NCBI GenBank assembly: GCA_003388505.1
Contig: QQVO01000015.1
Location: forward strand, 124,001 to 188,000
Length of the DNA stretch: 64,000 nucleotides
Origin: Planctomycetota bacterium
Lineage (GTDB): Bacteria > Planctomycetota > Planctomycetia > Planctomycetales > Planctomycetaceae
Direction: 5' to 3'
This document shows, piece after piece, positions 17,960-25,763 of the stretch; position 1 is the stretch's first letter; each line of letters begins with the position of its first letter. The notes beneath the pieces are model-generated. The model saw nothing but the letters and a program-made list of their open reading frames with translations, was not told the DNA's origin and did no database searches. A program made the position numbers and the translations under genes.

Positions 17960-18457
17960 ATGAAAACTCTGCTCGTGATGCGGCATGCCAAGTCGAGTTG
18001 GGACAATCCTGATCTGCTGGACCATCAGCGCCCGCTCAAGAAACGGGGTCTCCGCGACGCACCCCGGATGGGCCGCTGGCTGGTCGAACACGAACTCATG
18101 CCCGATCTGATCGTCAGCTCGCCCGCTGTCCGCGCGCGGACGACGGCGGAACTCGTCGCCGAAGCCTGCCACTGCGACGAGGCAATCCGTATCGTCGACG
18201 ATCTCTATCCCGGTTCTCCCCGGGACTGGATTGCCGCCGCCGCCGCCATTCGCGAGGGCGTGAACCGGCTGCTGATGGTCGGCCACAATCCCGGCATCGA
18301 GGATTTTCTGGAGACCCTGACCGGCGAGTTCGTCCGCATGCCGACCGCTGCGATCGCGCGGCTGGACGTCACAATCGACGACTGGTCGACATTCAATGTC
18401 GACGGAAACGTGACGCTGGTCGATGCGTACCGGCCAAAAGAAATCGACGCGGAGTAA
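17960..18457 (+). CDS. sixA: SixA-type phosphohistidine phosphatase
   Basis: 165 residues of the histidine-phosphatase superfamily with the RHG-like core at the start (LVMRHAKSSWDN, catalytic His 9) and the second histidine in LLMVGHNPGIEDFL (about 110). SSPAVRARTTAELVA supplies the conserved Arg. Length matches SixA, which removes phosphate from histidine-containing phosphotransfer proteins. No cognate phosphorelay gene is adjacent. Confidence 0.9.
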   Translation: MKTLLVMRHAKSSWDNPDLLDHQRPLKKRGLRDAPRMGRWLVEHELMPDLIVSSPAVRARTTAELVAEACHCDEAIRIVDDLYPGSPRDWIAAAAAIREGVNRLLMVGHNPGIEDFLETLTGEFVRMPTAAIARLDVTIDDWSTFNVDGNVTLVDAYRPKEIDAE

Positions 18458-18500
18458 CCTTCTGTTGGCGGGCTCAGTGAGGCCGCAGCACTTCAAAGAA

Positions 18501-18519
18501 ACCGGGCTCAGTGAGCCCG
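18501..18519. terminator. Hairpin between convergent genes, possible bidirectional terminator
   Basis: CCGGGCTC and GAGCCCGG form a perfect 8-bp stem around AGT. It lies between the sixA stop and the STAS stop, which converge. The plus strand has only a weak T-rich trailer (GTTGTTATT), so termination is plausible but not certain. Confidence 0.5.
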
Positions 18520-18533
18520 GCTACAGGTTGTTA

Positions 18534-19046
18534 TTAACCCTGCGCTGCGGCGAGATCGTCGGCGGCCATCTGGGCGATGACGCGGTACTGCTCCTGCATG
18601 GGGCCTTCGACTTCGGCCAGTTCCTGGTGGGCGGTGACGACGTTGTGCTTGAAATCGTACCCGCACGTTTCCGGGTCGAGTTCACCGAGGGGGGACCAGT
18701 CGGTCGTCTGATCCTCGTCGAGGTCCGAAGTGATGTTGAACAGCCTCTTCACGCCCATCCGCTTCAGGATTTCCAGTGATTCTTGCGAGGGGTTCACGAG
18801 CGTCAGAATCGCGCCGCCGGTCGCGCAGCGGGTTCTCCGCAGATGGAGCAGCGTGCCGAGAAAGGTGCTGTCGAAGTGCTCGCAGCCGCTCAGGTCGATG
18901 CGCAATTCGGTTGCATCACCGGCGAGACAGTCTTCGACGAACCGTCTGAGGGCGGGACACTGGAAGGCTTGCGCCCGGCCGCAGACGCGAAGCCGGACCA
19001 CGCCGTGCTGGCAACAGGCGTCGATCGTTCCGGAGTCGGTCGGCAT
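18534..19046 (-). CDS. STAS-domain protein (anti-sigma factor antagonist type)
   Basis: 170 residues. The N-terminal 100 form a STAS domain: VVRLRVCGRAQAFQCPAL, then ELRIDLSGCEHFDSTFLGTL, where the Ser/Thr of DSTFLG is the usual phosphorylation site, then GVKRLFNI. A 60-residue charged C-terminal tail follows. Such proteins bind anti-sigma kinases or are standalone partner-switch modules. No anti-sigma factor or phosphatase is adjacent. Confidence 0.88.
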   Translation of the reverse strand: MPTDSGTIDACCQHGVVRLRVCGRAQAFQCPALRRFVEDCLAGDATELRIDLSGCEHFDSTFLGTLLHLRRTRCATGGAILTLVNPSQESLEILKRMGVKRLFNITSDLDEDQTTDWSPLGELDPETCGYDFKHNVVTAHQELAEVEGPMQEQYRVIAQMAADDLAAAQG

Positions 19047-19255
19047 GAGAAGTCTCCGCTCGGGAGTCGCGATCGGATGATATGGATTCTACCAATCGTG
19101 CGCACCTGGCGGCAGTGTGGATTTCGGTCGGGCACTTTCATCCGAAACTCTCCGGCCGATTTGGTGTTTAAGCGAGTGTGAAGAGTAAGCAACCTATCAG
19201 ACAACTGCACGACGGCTGTAGGCGAGCAACGGCCGCAACAAGGGGAGAAACAACG

Positions 19256-19783
19256 ATGCGACTCAGCGTTCCCGCCGCCCTGATTACGTTGGTTCTGATT
19301 TTTCAGTCGACGCCCGCCGAGGCGCAGATTCGCAGGCCGCGAGTGATCGCGACCGACGCCGAGAACCTGCCGCGGCTGGCCAACGATCAGGTCGAGGGCA
19401 CTATCTTCGAATACACCGCTACGCGGTCGCGGTCGTCCGACGAACTGACCGGCCGGTTCCGGATCGAAGAGACCGGCATCTTCTCGGTCCGGGAGGAGAT
19501 CGACAGTCAGGATCTGCGGCGCGCGGTGCGCGAACGCGTGTTGAGCGGCGGCGACGTTGCGGCGCTGCCCGATCCTTCGCAAGAGGACAGGATCGGCGAC
19601 GTCATTCCCATGAAGGACGGCAAGTACAAGCTCGACTTCGTCGACTCCGAGGATCTCGCCGGCTTCGCCATCGTCTGGCCCAAGCAGGACCGTCCGGGCG
19701 TGTGGATGGGCTACTTCCAGGAACTTGAAGACGGGAAGCAGGGACAGCGCTGGACGATTGAAATCCGCGAGTCGCAGGACTGA
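19256..19783 (+). CDS. Small secreted protein of unknown function
   Basis: 175 residues from the ATG at 19256, which has AGGGGAGAAA in ribosome-binding position. An N-terminal signal peptide (MRLSVPAALITLVLIFQS, cut near AEAQ) is followed by a soluble beta-rich domain with no family I recognise. It ends 15 bases before the 3' end of the convergent tripeptidyl-peptidase gene. Probably periplasmic. Confidence 0.75.
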   Translation: MRLSVPAALITLVLIFQSTPAEAQIRRPRVIATDAENLPRLANDQVEGTIFEYTATRSRSSDELTGRFRIEETGIFSVREEIDSQDLRRAVRERVLSGGDVAALPDPSQEDRIGDVIPMKDGKYKLDFVDSEDLAGFAIVWPKQDRPGVWMGYFQELEDGKQGQRWTIEIRESQD

Positions 19784-19798
19784 GTATGCAGACGGACA

Positions 19799-22700
19799 TC
19801 AGAATGGTTGATACGTCTCCGGAAACCGGATCAGCATCCAGTGGTGTTCGTAGTCCCGCCAGTCGTCCCAGCCCATTTCGCCGTACATGTCGCGGCGCTT
19901 CTTGTTTTGCAGCCGCTCGGGATGAGGATGATCCATGTGGTCGTTCAGCAGTTTGAGCGCCAGTCCCCAGCGCTCGCGGCGGCGATGCCGGCGAACCGCT
20001 AACAGATAATGCTCCTCGCCGGACGGGTCGACCCACCGCGCCAGTTCTCTGAAGTTGTCCTCGAAGGCCTGGTGCTGCGCCTCGGGATCGTCGATCGGAT
20101 GTTCAGCGATGACGTCCGGCAATTCCCGGTAGCCGATCGCCCGGCCCTTGCGGTAGAGGGCGTCGACGAGCCGGTCTCGCTGCTTTTCGAATTCTTTCCG
20201 CAGTTGCACCTGTTCGGGATCTTCCGTGTCGATTCGCGTACCGAAGTGGGCGGCAAGCGCCTTGCGGTCGATGGCGTTGATCACGACGTCGGCCGCGGCG
20301 ACGACTTCATCAAGCCGCTGTTTGCGGTTCTCGTCGTCCAGCAGATGCAGGCGGATTTGCCCGACGCGCGGCTCGTCGGGATGAGCCGCCAGGATTTCAG
20401 CCGCAAGCTCATCGAAGAGGGCCTCGTCGTCGGGCCATTTCAGCTTCGCGAGTTCCGAGAGTTGCCATTCAAGCCGGCTTTGTTGCAGACGGTCCCGCGT
20501 CGTCTGCGGCGGATCATCGTTCGACTTCTCGTTCTCCGGCCTTGTCGTCGTCGCCGGCGGCATAAAGTAGGTGACCGGGAATCCGGTCGGATGCTGTCTC
20601 GCTCCCGGATGTCCCGCCGGTCCGTCCACGAAGTAGATGCTGCCGATCAACAGGTCGCCCGGTTTCGCGCCGCTGCTCTGCGCAGCGGCTCCCGGATCCT
20701 TGAACCACACTCGTTCGGTCTCGCCGTGCTGCAGCAGCTTGGGGGAGAGGGGCGGCCGGTTGTGAGCGATGTCGGCCGGCGAGCGGTAACCGCTGATTGA
20801 TACGCTGCTCTTGAGCGGCCGATCCAGCGCCATTAACGCGTCCTTCGAGCGCTCGAGCACGCCCGGATCGACGTGTCGGAGGGAGGCCCGTAACACGTAC
20901 TCGCCTGCGTCCAGATGAACCGCGGCGGGGTAGATGTCGCCGGCGGCGGCGAATCGCTTGTCGTCGTCGAAGATCATCCAGCGATAGGATTCGATCAGCC
21001 CGTCGTAGAGGAGTTCGTCGAGAGCCGGAATGCGCGGCGTCACGTTGCCGGCGGCGGACTGTGAGAAGCGATACGTCAGCAGGAGTTCGTGAGTCGGCCC
21101 CAGGCCGGGGAGTTGGTCGCGAGCACCGGAAAGGGGCCTGATCTGGGCATCGGTCGGCCGCAGCAGCTCCCGACGTGTCGTCAACGATCCGTGGGGCCGG
21201 AGGACTTCGTGCGCGAGCCGGGCCGTCACGTCGATGCCGACCGTGCCGCCGTCGTTGGGCAGCGCGAGCGATGCGCCCGAGGGGCTGAGCCCCCGAAAGG
21301 TCGCTTCGTAGTTGAGCTGCGAGTCGCCGAGACTCAGCCAGTACTGGGCCAGACAGAGCTCGAGCGTTCGCCCGTTTGTGACGGGGATGCTCCTCACGAT
21401 CGTCTGTCCGGGTCGGAGGACGATGCGATGCTCCGCTGTGCCTGTTTCGAAGACCCGGCCCGGTTCGAGTTGAACCGTGTGCAGCACGTAGCTGCGCTCG
21501 GCGTCTGCCGCATCGGACGTTTTCGATTCCGGCGCGTCGCGTGACAGGCGGACGTCGAGCCACGTTGCGCCGTGCGGGACGATAATGAACTGCCGGTCAA
21601 TCGAACCGGGGGTCATTTCGAGTGTGCCGCGAATCGAGCCCGAGGCCGGCAGATCGACAGGGACGGTCACCGCGACAGGAACCCGCGCGATCGTTCCCCG
21701 CTCCGGATGCTCCGGATCGGTCGCCTGCACCTCGCCCGTATGCAGTCCCGGCTGGAGCCCGGTCGGATCGACGCGCACCTCGAACGACGCGCCGGACGAC
21801 GTGAGATGCAGAAACTCGCCGGTTTCGATCCAGTCCTCCGTCGATTGCAGCTTCAATGTGAGTTCGTACCGTTGGCGGTCTGCTTTCGAGGCGCGTTTCG
21901 GAAAATGGGGCGTCAGGCGGACGCGGAACGTGCCGACCCGATCGATCTCGCCCGGTTCCCGGAGATAGATGCCCCGCGCCGATCCGAGTTCAAAGATGGT
22001 GACGTCGATCCGTTCCGGTTCTCCGGGCGACTTTTGATCACGCAGCAGTTTCTCGTAGGCGCGGTCGACCTGCAGCAGACCGGGGCCTTCGGCGGTCGGG
22101 TCGAGTGCGGCCACGGGTGCGGCGGTGTTCTGTAAGGCGCGGCGCACGCTGTACGGCGTATAGGAAACCTGCTCTGCCTTCAAAGCCGACAGCAGCAGGG
22201 CGATCCCGCCGCAGGCCGTGGGGGAAGACATCGACGTCCCGTTCATGCGCTGGTGAGGCCTGAGCGTGTACTCGGGAACGGGCGCGATCGCTCCGCCGGG
22301 GGCGAGCAGATCGACGCCCCAGTCGCCGTCGAGCGCCGGGCCGCGTGAACTCCAGGTGAAGGGAAGTCCCGGATAGACCTCGCGCAGCGCGTACTCGGCC
22401 GCCATCATTTCCGGCGACACGTAGGCGGCGACGCCGAGCACGGCGGACGTCGAACCGCCCGGCGCGCCGACCGTGGAGAGCGCCGGGCCCGAATTTCCCG
22501 CGCTGGCGACGAAGATGACGTTGTGCTCGTCGACGAGTTCGCTCAGCAGTTCGACCAGACGGCCGCGATTCGGCGTTGAGGTCGGCTCGCCGTAGCTCAT
22601 GTTGACCAGATCGCAGCCGTTTTGAATGACCGCCGCGATGCCCCGCGTGAGCCCCACGCCGGTCTCCATGCCGTCAAGCCTCGTGTCGCCGATTTTAACG

Positions 22701-23629
22701 GAGACGATCTGCGCGCCGGGCGCTTGACCGTTGCGGTCCGGGTCGTCGGGGAAATTCGCGGCGACAATGCCGGCCACGTGCGTCCCGTGCGATCCGGAGA
22801 CGGTCACGATTGACAGCCTGTGGCCGTCGTCGTGGATGTTGACCGAGTAGTTGAGCCGGATCTCCTCCCCGAACGAGGCGTGCTGCCGCTCGTCGCGGTA
22901 GTTGGTCAGGAGCGCTTCGTCGGCCAGATCGCCGTCTTCGTCGGTGTCGATCGCGGCCCGCCATACCCGCCCATCGTGGAAGACGATGCAGTCGTAGATC
23001 GGTCCGGGATCGTCGTACGCATTCTGCGCCGCTTCGAGGACTTCCAGCCGCGCCTGCAGTTCGTCGCGTGGCAGCGATTCCTGCTCGCCGGGTTGCGGAT
23101 GTTCCTCGTCCCAGGCGGCGATCCGTCGCCGCAGTTCGGCCGCGCGGTGCTCTTGCTTCAGGTTCCACTCCCGTGTGCGGTCCGCCTTGAGACGCGCGAC
23201 CAGATCGGAGGGGAACAGTTCATAGGCGCGCTTGAGTCCCAGACGGTATTCGCCGCTCGAGTTGGTCCACGCCTCGGGAATGATGAGCGTGCGGCCCGTG
23301 AGTCCTTCGATGCGCCTCTCTGCGGGTTGCCTTACGACGTCCAGCAGCACATCGCCGCTGCCGGTGCCGTCGATCAGATCGACGATTTTCGGCTGACCGT
23401 CCGTCGTCTGCTGCAGGCCCGGGGCGCCGGGGTCGACGCCCGAGTCGAAGATCGCCACCACCACGCCGCGCCCGTCATACTCCGGATGCGCTTCGAGAAA
23501 TCTCGCCGCGCCGGTTTCCTCTTTGGGAAGCAGGCTGCGGTAGGGAAACTCCCGATCGTGCTGGCCGTATGAATGAGACGCAGCGGTAAGGAGAATCAGA
23601 AGAGCGGTAAGCAACGGATGTCGAGACAT
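19799..23629 (-). CDS. Secreted tripeptidyl-peptidase II homologue (S8 subtilase)
   Basis: 1276 residues with a signal peptide (LLTALLILLTAASHSYGQ). The segment FPYRSLLPKEETGAARFLEA is characteristic of tripeptidyl-peptidase II. The subtilisin triad is complete: Asp62 (IFDSGVDPG), His281 (GSHGTHVAG), Asn378 (SAGNSGP) and Ser465 (GTSMSSP). The 219-residue Asp-His gap matches the insertion typical of TPPII (human enzyme, from memory: Asp44, His264, Asn362, Ser449). The long C-terminal region (about 500-1276) corresponds to the TPPII beta-sandwich and helical parts. Expected to remove tripeptides from N-termini of oligopeptides, here outside the cytoplasm. Confidence 0.92.
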   Translation of the reverse strand: MSRHPLLTALLILLTAASHSYGQHDREFPYRSLLPKEETGAARFLEAHPEYDGRGVVVAIFDSGVDPGAPGLQQTTDGQPKIVDLIDGTGSGDVLLDVVRQPAERRIEGLTGRTLIIPEAWTNSSGEYRLGLKRAYELFPSDLVARLKADRTREWNLKQEHRAAELRRRIAAWDEEHPQPGEQESLPRDELQARLEVLEAAQNAYDDPGPIYDCIVFHDGRVWRAAIDTDEDGDLADEALLTNYRDERQHASFGEEIRLNYSVNIHDDGHRLSIVTVSGSHGTHVAGIVAANFPDDPDRNGQAPGAQIVSVKIGDTRLDGMETGVGLTRGIAAVIQNGCDLVNMSYGEPTSTPNRGRLVELLSELVDEHNVIFVASAGNSGPALSTVGAPGGSTSAVLGVAAYVSPEMMAAEYALREVYPGLPFTWSSRGPALDGDWGVDLLAPGGAIAPVPEYTLRPHQRMNGTSMSSPTACGGIALLLSALKAEQVSYTPYSVRRALQNTAAPVAALDPTAEGPGLLQVDRAYEKLLRDQKSPGEPERIDVTIFELGSARGIYLREPGEIDRVGTFRVRLTPHFPKRASKADRQRYELTLKLQSTEDWIETGEFLHLTSSGASFEVRVDPTGLQPGLHTGEVQATDPEHPERGTIARVPVAVTVPVDLPASGSIRGTLEMTPGSIDRQFIIVPHGATWLDVRLSRDAPESKTSDAADAERSYVLHTVQLEPGRVFETGTAEHRIVLRPGQTIVRSIPVTNGRTLELCLAQYWLSLGDSQLNYEATFRGLSPSGASLALPNDGGTVGIDVTARLAHEVLRPHGSLTTRRELLRPTDAQIRPLSGARDQLPGLGPTHELLLTYRFSQSAAGNVTPRIPALDELLYDGLIESYRWMIFDDDKRFAAAGDIYPAAVHLDAGEYVLRASLRHVDPGVLERSKDALMALDRPLKSSVSISGYRSPADIAHNRPPLSPKLLQHGETERVWFKDPGAAAQSSGAKPGDLLIGSIYFVDGPAGHPGARQHPTGFPVTYFMPPATTTRPENEKSNDDPPQTTRDRLQQSRLEWQLSELAKLKWPDDEALFDELAAEILAAHPDEPRVGQIRLHLLDDENRKQRLDEVVAAADVVINAIDRKALAAHFGTRIDTEDPEQVQLRKEFEKQRDRLVDALYRKGRAIGYRELPDVIAEHPIDDPEAQHQAFEDNFRELARWVDPSGEEHYLLAVRRHRRRERWGLALKLLNDHMDHPHPERLQNKKRRDMYGEMGWDDWRDYEHHWMLIRFPETYQPF

Positions 23630-24025
23630 GAAGCCGGTTGGATCGTAATGAACTCTGGCAGGCGACCTTCAAGTCTACGTTCCCACCGGACCGTGTGCGA
23701 CGTCCAATTCGATCATGCGAGACGGTCGCCACGACAGTTCAGTGGAGCAATGCGGGACACAAATCGGCAGTGTTTGCAGCAAGGCTGTCAGGGGCCGTTG
23801 GCATCCCGCCGGTGTCTTTGCGTTGGCAGTCTTCTCTGAATCGCACTGGCGAAACGCCAGTGGCACCCTGCATCGCGTGTACCGGTTGTCGGCGTCACAA
23901 GGGCGCACGCTGCCAGCGTGTGCGACGAAGGATCGAACTCGCCGGCGGGAATCCCCACGATTGCGGCGCATGAAAAACCCGGCGCTCGCCAGCGCCGGGT
24001 TTTCACGATCGATTCCAGACAGCAA
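23630..24025. other. Repeat-bearing spacer
   Basis: 396 bases between two minus-strand genes. It holds the CACTGGCG hairpin repeat (23844-23862), a CGCACGCTGCCAGCGTGTGCG palindrome-like half of the 74-bp repeat (near 23905-23925), and a terminator (23974-24003). The upstream part should carry the promoter of the peptidase gene. No supported gene. Confidence 0.55.
23974..24003 (-). terminator. Intrinsic terminator of the 24026 propeller gene
   Basis: AAAACCCGGCGCT and AGCGCCGGGTTTT form a perfect 13-bp stem with a 4-base loop. On the minus strand it starts 22 bases after the stop codon and ends in a T-run (TTTTT), a classic rho-independent terminator. Confidence 0.88.
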
Positions 24026-25711
24026 CTACTTGTTGCCGATCGCGATCAATTCGTTCTTGTTCGTGATGTACAAGACGTTGTTGGCGACGATCGGCGTGCT
24101 GAAGACCGAGTTGCCCATGTCGTTCTCGGCCAGCATGTTCATCTCAGTCGAATGCTCAAACACGAGGATCGCGCCGACTTCGTTGCCGATGTAGACCTTG
24201 CCGTCGACGATCAGCGGCGAGCCCCACGCCTGGGCGAACATGTCGTAGCTCCAGTAGCCTTCGCCGGTACGGGCGTTCAGGCAATGAAATACACCGCTGA
24301 AGTCGGCGATGTAGAGGATGTCGTCCTTGATCGCCACGGTTCCGCAGGAGCGGTGCATCTCTTCCTCATAGTCGAGCTTGCCGTTCCCGTTAATGTCAGA
24401 GCCGGTAAAGTGCCAGACGACGGCCGAGTTGGGGTTGGGAATCGCTTTTTCCCCGGCGCTCTCGTCGACCGCCTGCAGGCGCCGCGGCGGAAGTTCGTTG
24501 CCCTCGGCGTCGACCGCCAGTTCCGCACTCACGTCGCCTGATTTGGTCGGGTCGATGCACCACAGGTGGCCGTTGCCTTCGCCGTGTTCCGGATCTTCGC
24601 CGACGGCGACATAGACGAGACCGTCGTAGATCACCGGTGTGGCGATGATGTGGTTCCGCGTCGACCGGCCGCGAACCGAGTAGAGCGACGTCTTGGGGTT
24701 GGCGTCGAACTTCCAGAGCAGTTTGGAATTGCCTGCGCCGTCGCCCTGGGGATCGAAACTGTAGATCCAACCGTCTCCGCCGCCGAAGATGACCTGGGCC
24801 TGACCGCCGACCTCCGTATAGGCGGGCGACGACCACTGGCCGTGCAGGATGTTCGTTCCGGGGGACTTGTCGGTCCACAGCACCTCGGCGGTGTCGCGGT
24901 TGATGGCGAAGAAGCTGGGTGCGTCTGGGGCGGGAATATTGACGTGCGATTCGTCAACGCCGTTGGAGGTGCAGACGAACAGCAGGTCGCCGACCCCGGT
25001 GATCGAGCAACTGCACATGTTGTGCTGCGAGACGCCCATCTCGCCCATCATGTCGTAGATCCAGACGACGTCGGCTTCGTTCTTCGCGGTCGAATCCTCC
25101 GCATCGAACGGGCCGTCGTTCTCGTCGTCATGGAAGCCTTCCAGGTCGAGACAGCAGACCTCGCCCCGGTTGTTGACGTACCACAGGCGGTCCCCGTCGA
25201 CGAACGGCGCAGCGCAGACGCCCATGTCGGGCCAGTCGTTGACGAGTCCCTGCGGGAGCTTCGTATTCGAATGCTGCCACAGGAATTCGCCTGTCTCTTC
25301 GTCGAAGCAGATGAGGCATCCCAGGTCAGGGCCGCCTTCCGAGCGGGCCGGAAAACGGGGCACCCAGCCGTGGCCGTTGTTCGTGCCGACGATGACTTTC
25401 CCGTTGGCGACGACCGCGTTGCCGTAGGTCTGCGTGCCGAGCGGCTGCGACCAGAGGATGTTCTCCCCGCTGTCGACGTCCCACTCGGCGGGAATGTTCT
25501 CGCCGGGCGGCGTGTTGTTGCGGTGGCTCCAGCCGAAGAACTGAGGCCAGTCGCCCGCACCGACGTCCAGCGCGGAGATTTCTTCCACCGCCGCCGCTGT
25601 CGGATCGTGCGCGGCCGTTTCGTCGTCCGCGATAATCAACATCCGGGCGGCCGGCGCGGCCCCGATCAGAACGGCGAGCGCTGTCAGTGAAGTCCTGATT
25701 CTCATCAACAT
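24026..25711 (-). CDS. Secreted PQQ-type beta-propeller protein with an EF-hand loop
   Basis: 561 residues from the ATG at 25711 (GAGAGGACG just upstream). A hydrophobic N-terminus suggests export. Repeated outer-blade motifs mark an eight-bladed PQQ-like propeller: GKVIVGTNN, FDEETGEFLWQ, GRLWYVNNRGEVCCLD-like, INRDTAEVLWTD, GWIYSFDP, LNARTGEGYWSYD. A 12-residue loop DINGNGKLDYEE (24362-24397) matches the EF-hand calcium pattern. No quinoprotein catalytic residues can be confirmed; many such proteins are non-enzymatic. The paralogous 905-frame propeller is 52 bases upstream, suggesting an operon. Confidence 0.87.
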   Translation of the reverse strand: MLMRIRTSLTALAVLIGAAPAARMLIIADDETAAHDPTAAAVEEISALDVGAGDWPQFFGWSHRNNTPPGENIPAEWDVDSGENILWSQPLGTQTYGNAVVANGKVIVGTNNGHGWVPRFPARSEGGPDLGCLICFDEETGEFLWQHSNTKLPQGLVNDWPDMGVCAAPFVDGDRLWYVNNRGEVCCLDLEGFHDDENDGPFDAEDSTAKNEADVVWIYDMMGEMGVSQHNMCSCSITGVGDLLFVCTSNGVDESHVNIPAPDAPSFFAINRDTAEVLWTDKSPGTNILHGQWSSPAYTEVGGQAQVIFGGGDGWIYSFDPQGDGAGNSKLLWKFDANPKTSLYSVRGRSTRNHIIATPVIYDGLVYVAVGEDPEHGEGNGHLWCIDPTKSGDVSAELAVDAEGNELPPRRLQAVDESAGEKAIPNPNSAVVWHFTGSDINGNGKLDYEEEMHRSCGTVAIKDDILYIADFSGVFHCLNARTGEGYWSYDMFAQAWGSPLIVDGKVYIGNEVGAILVFEHSTEMNMLAENDMGNSVFSTPIVANNVLYITNKNELIAIGNK

Positions 25712-25763
25712 CGTCCTCTCAAATCGAAATGCGAGCCAACCGGCATCAGCCGTTGCGGAAGGA

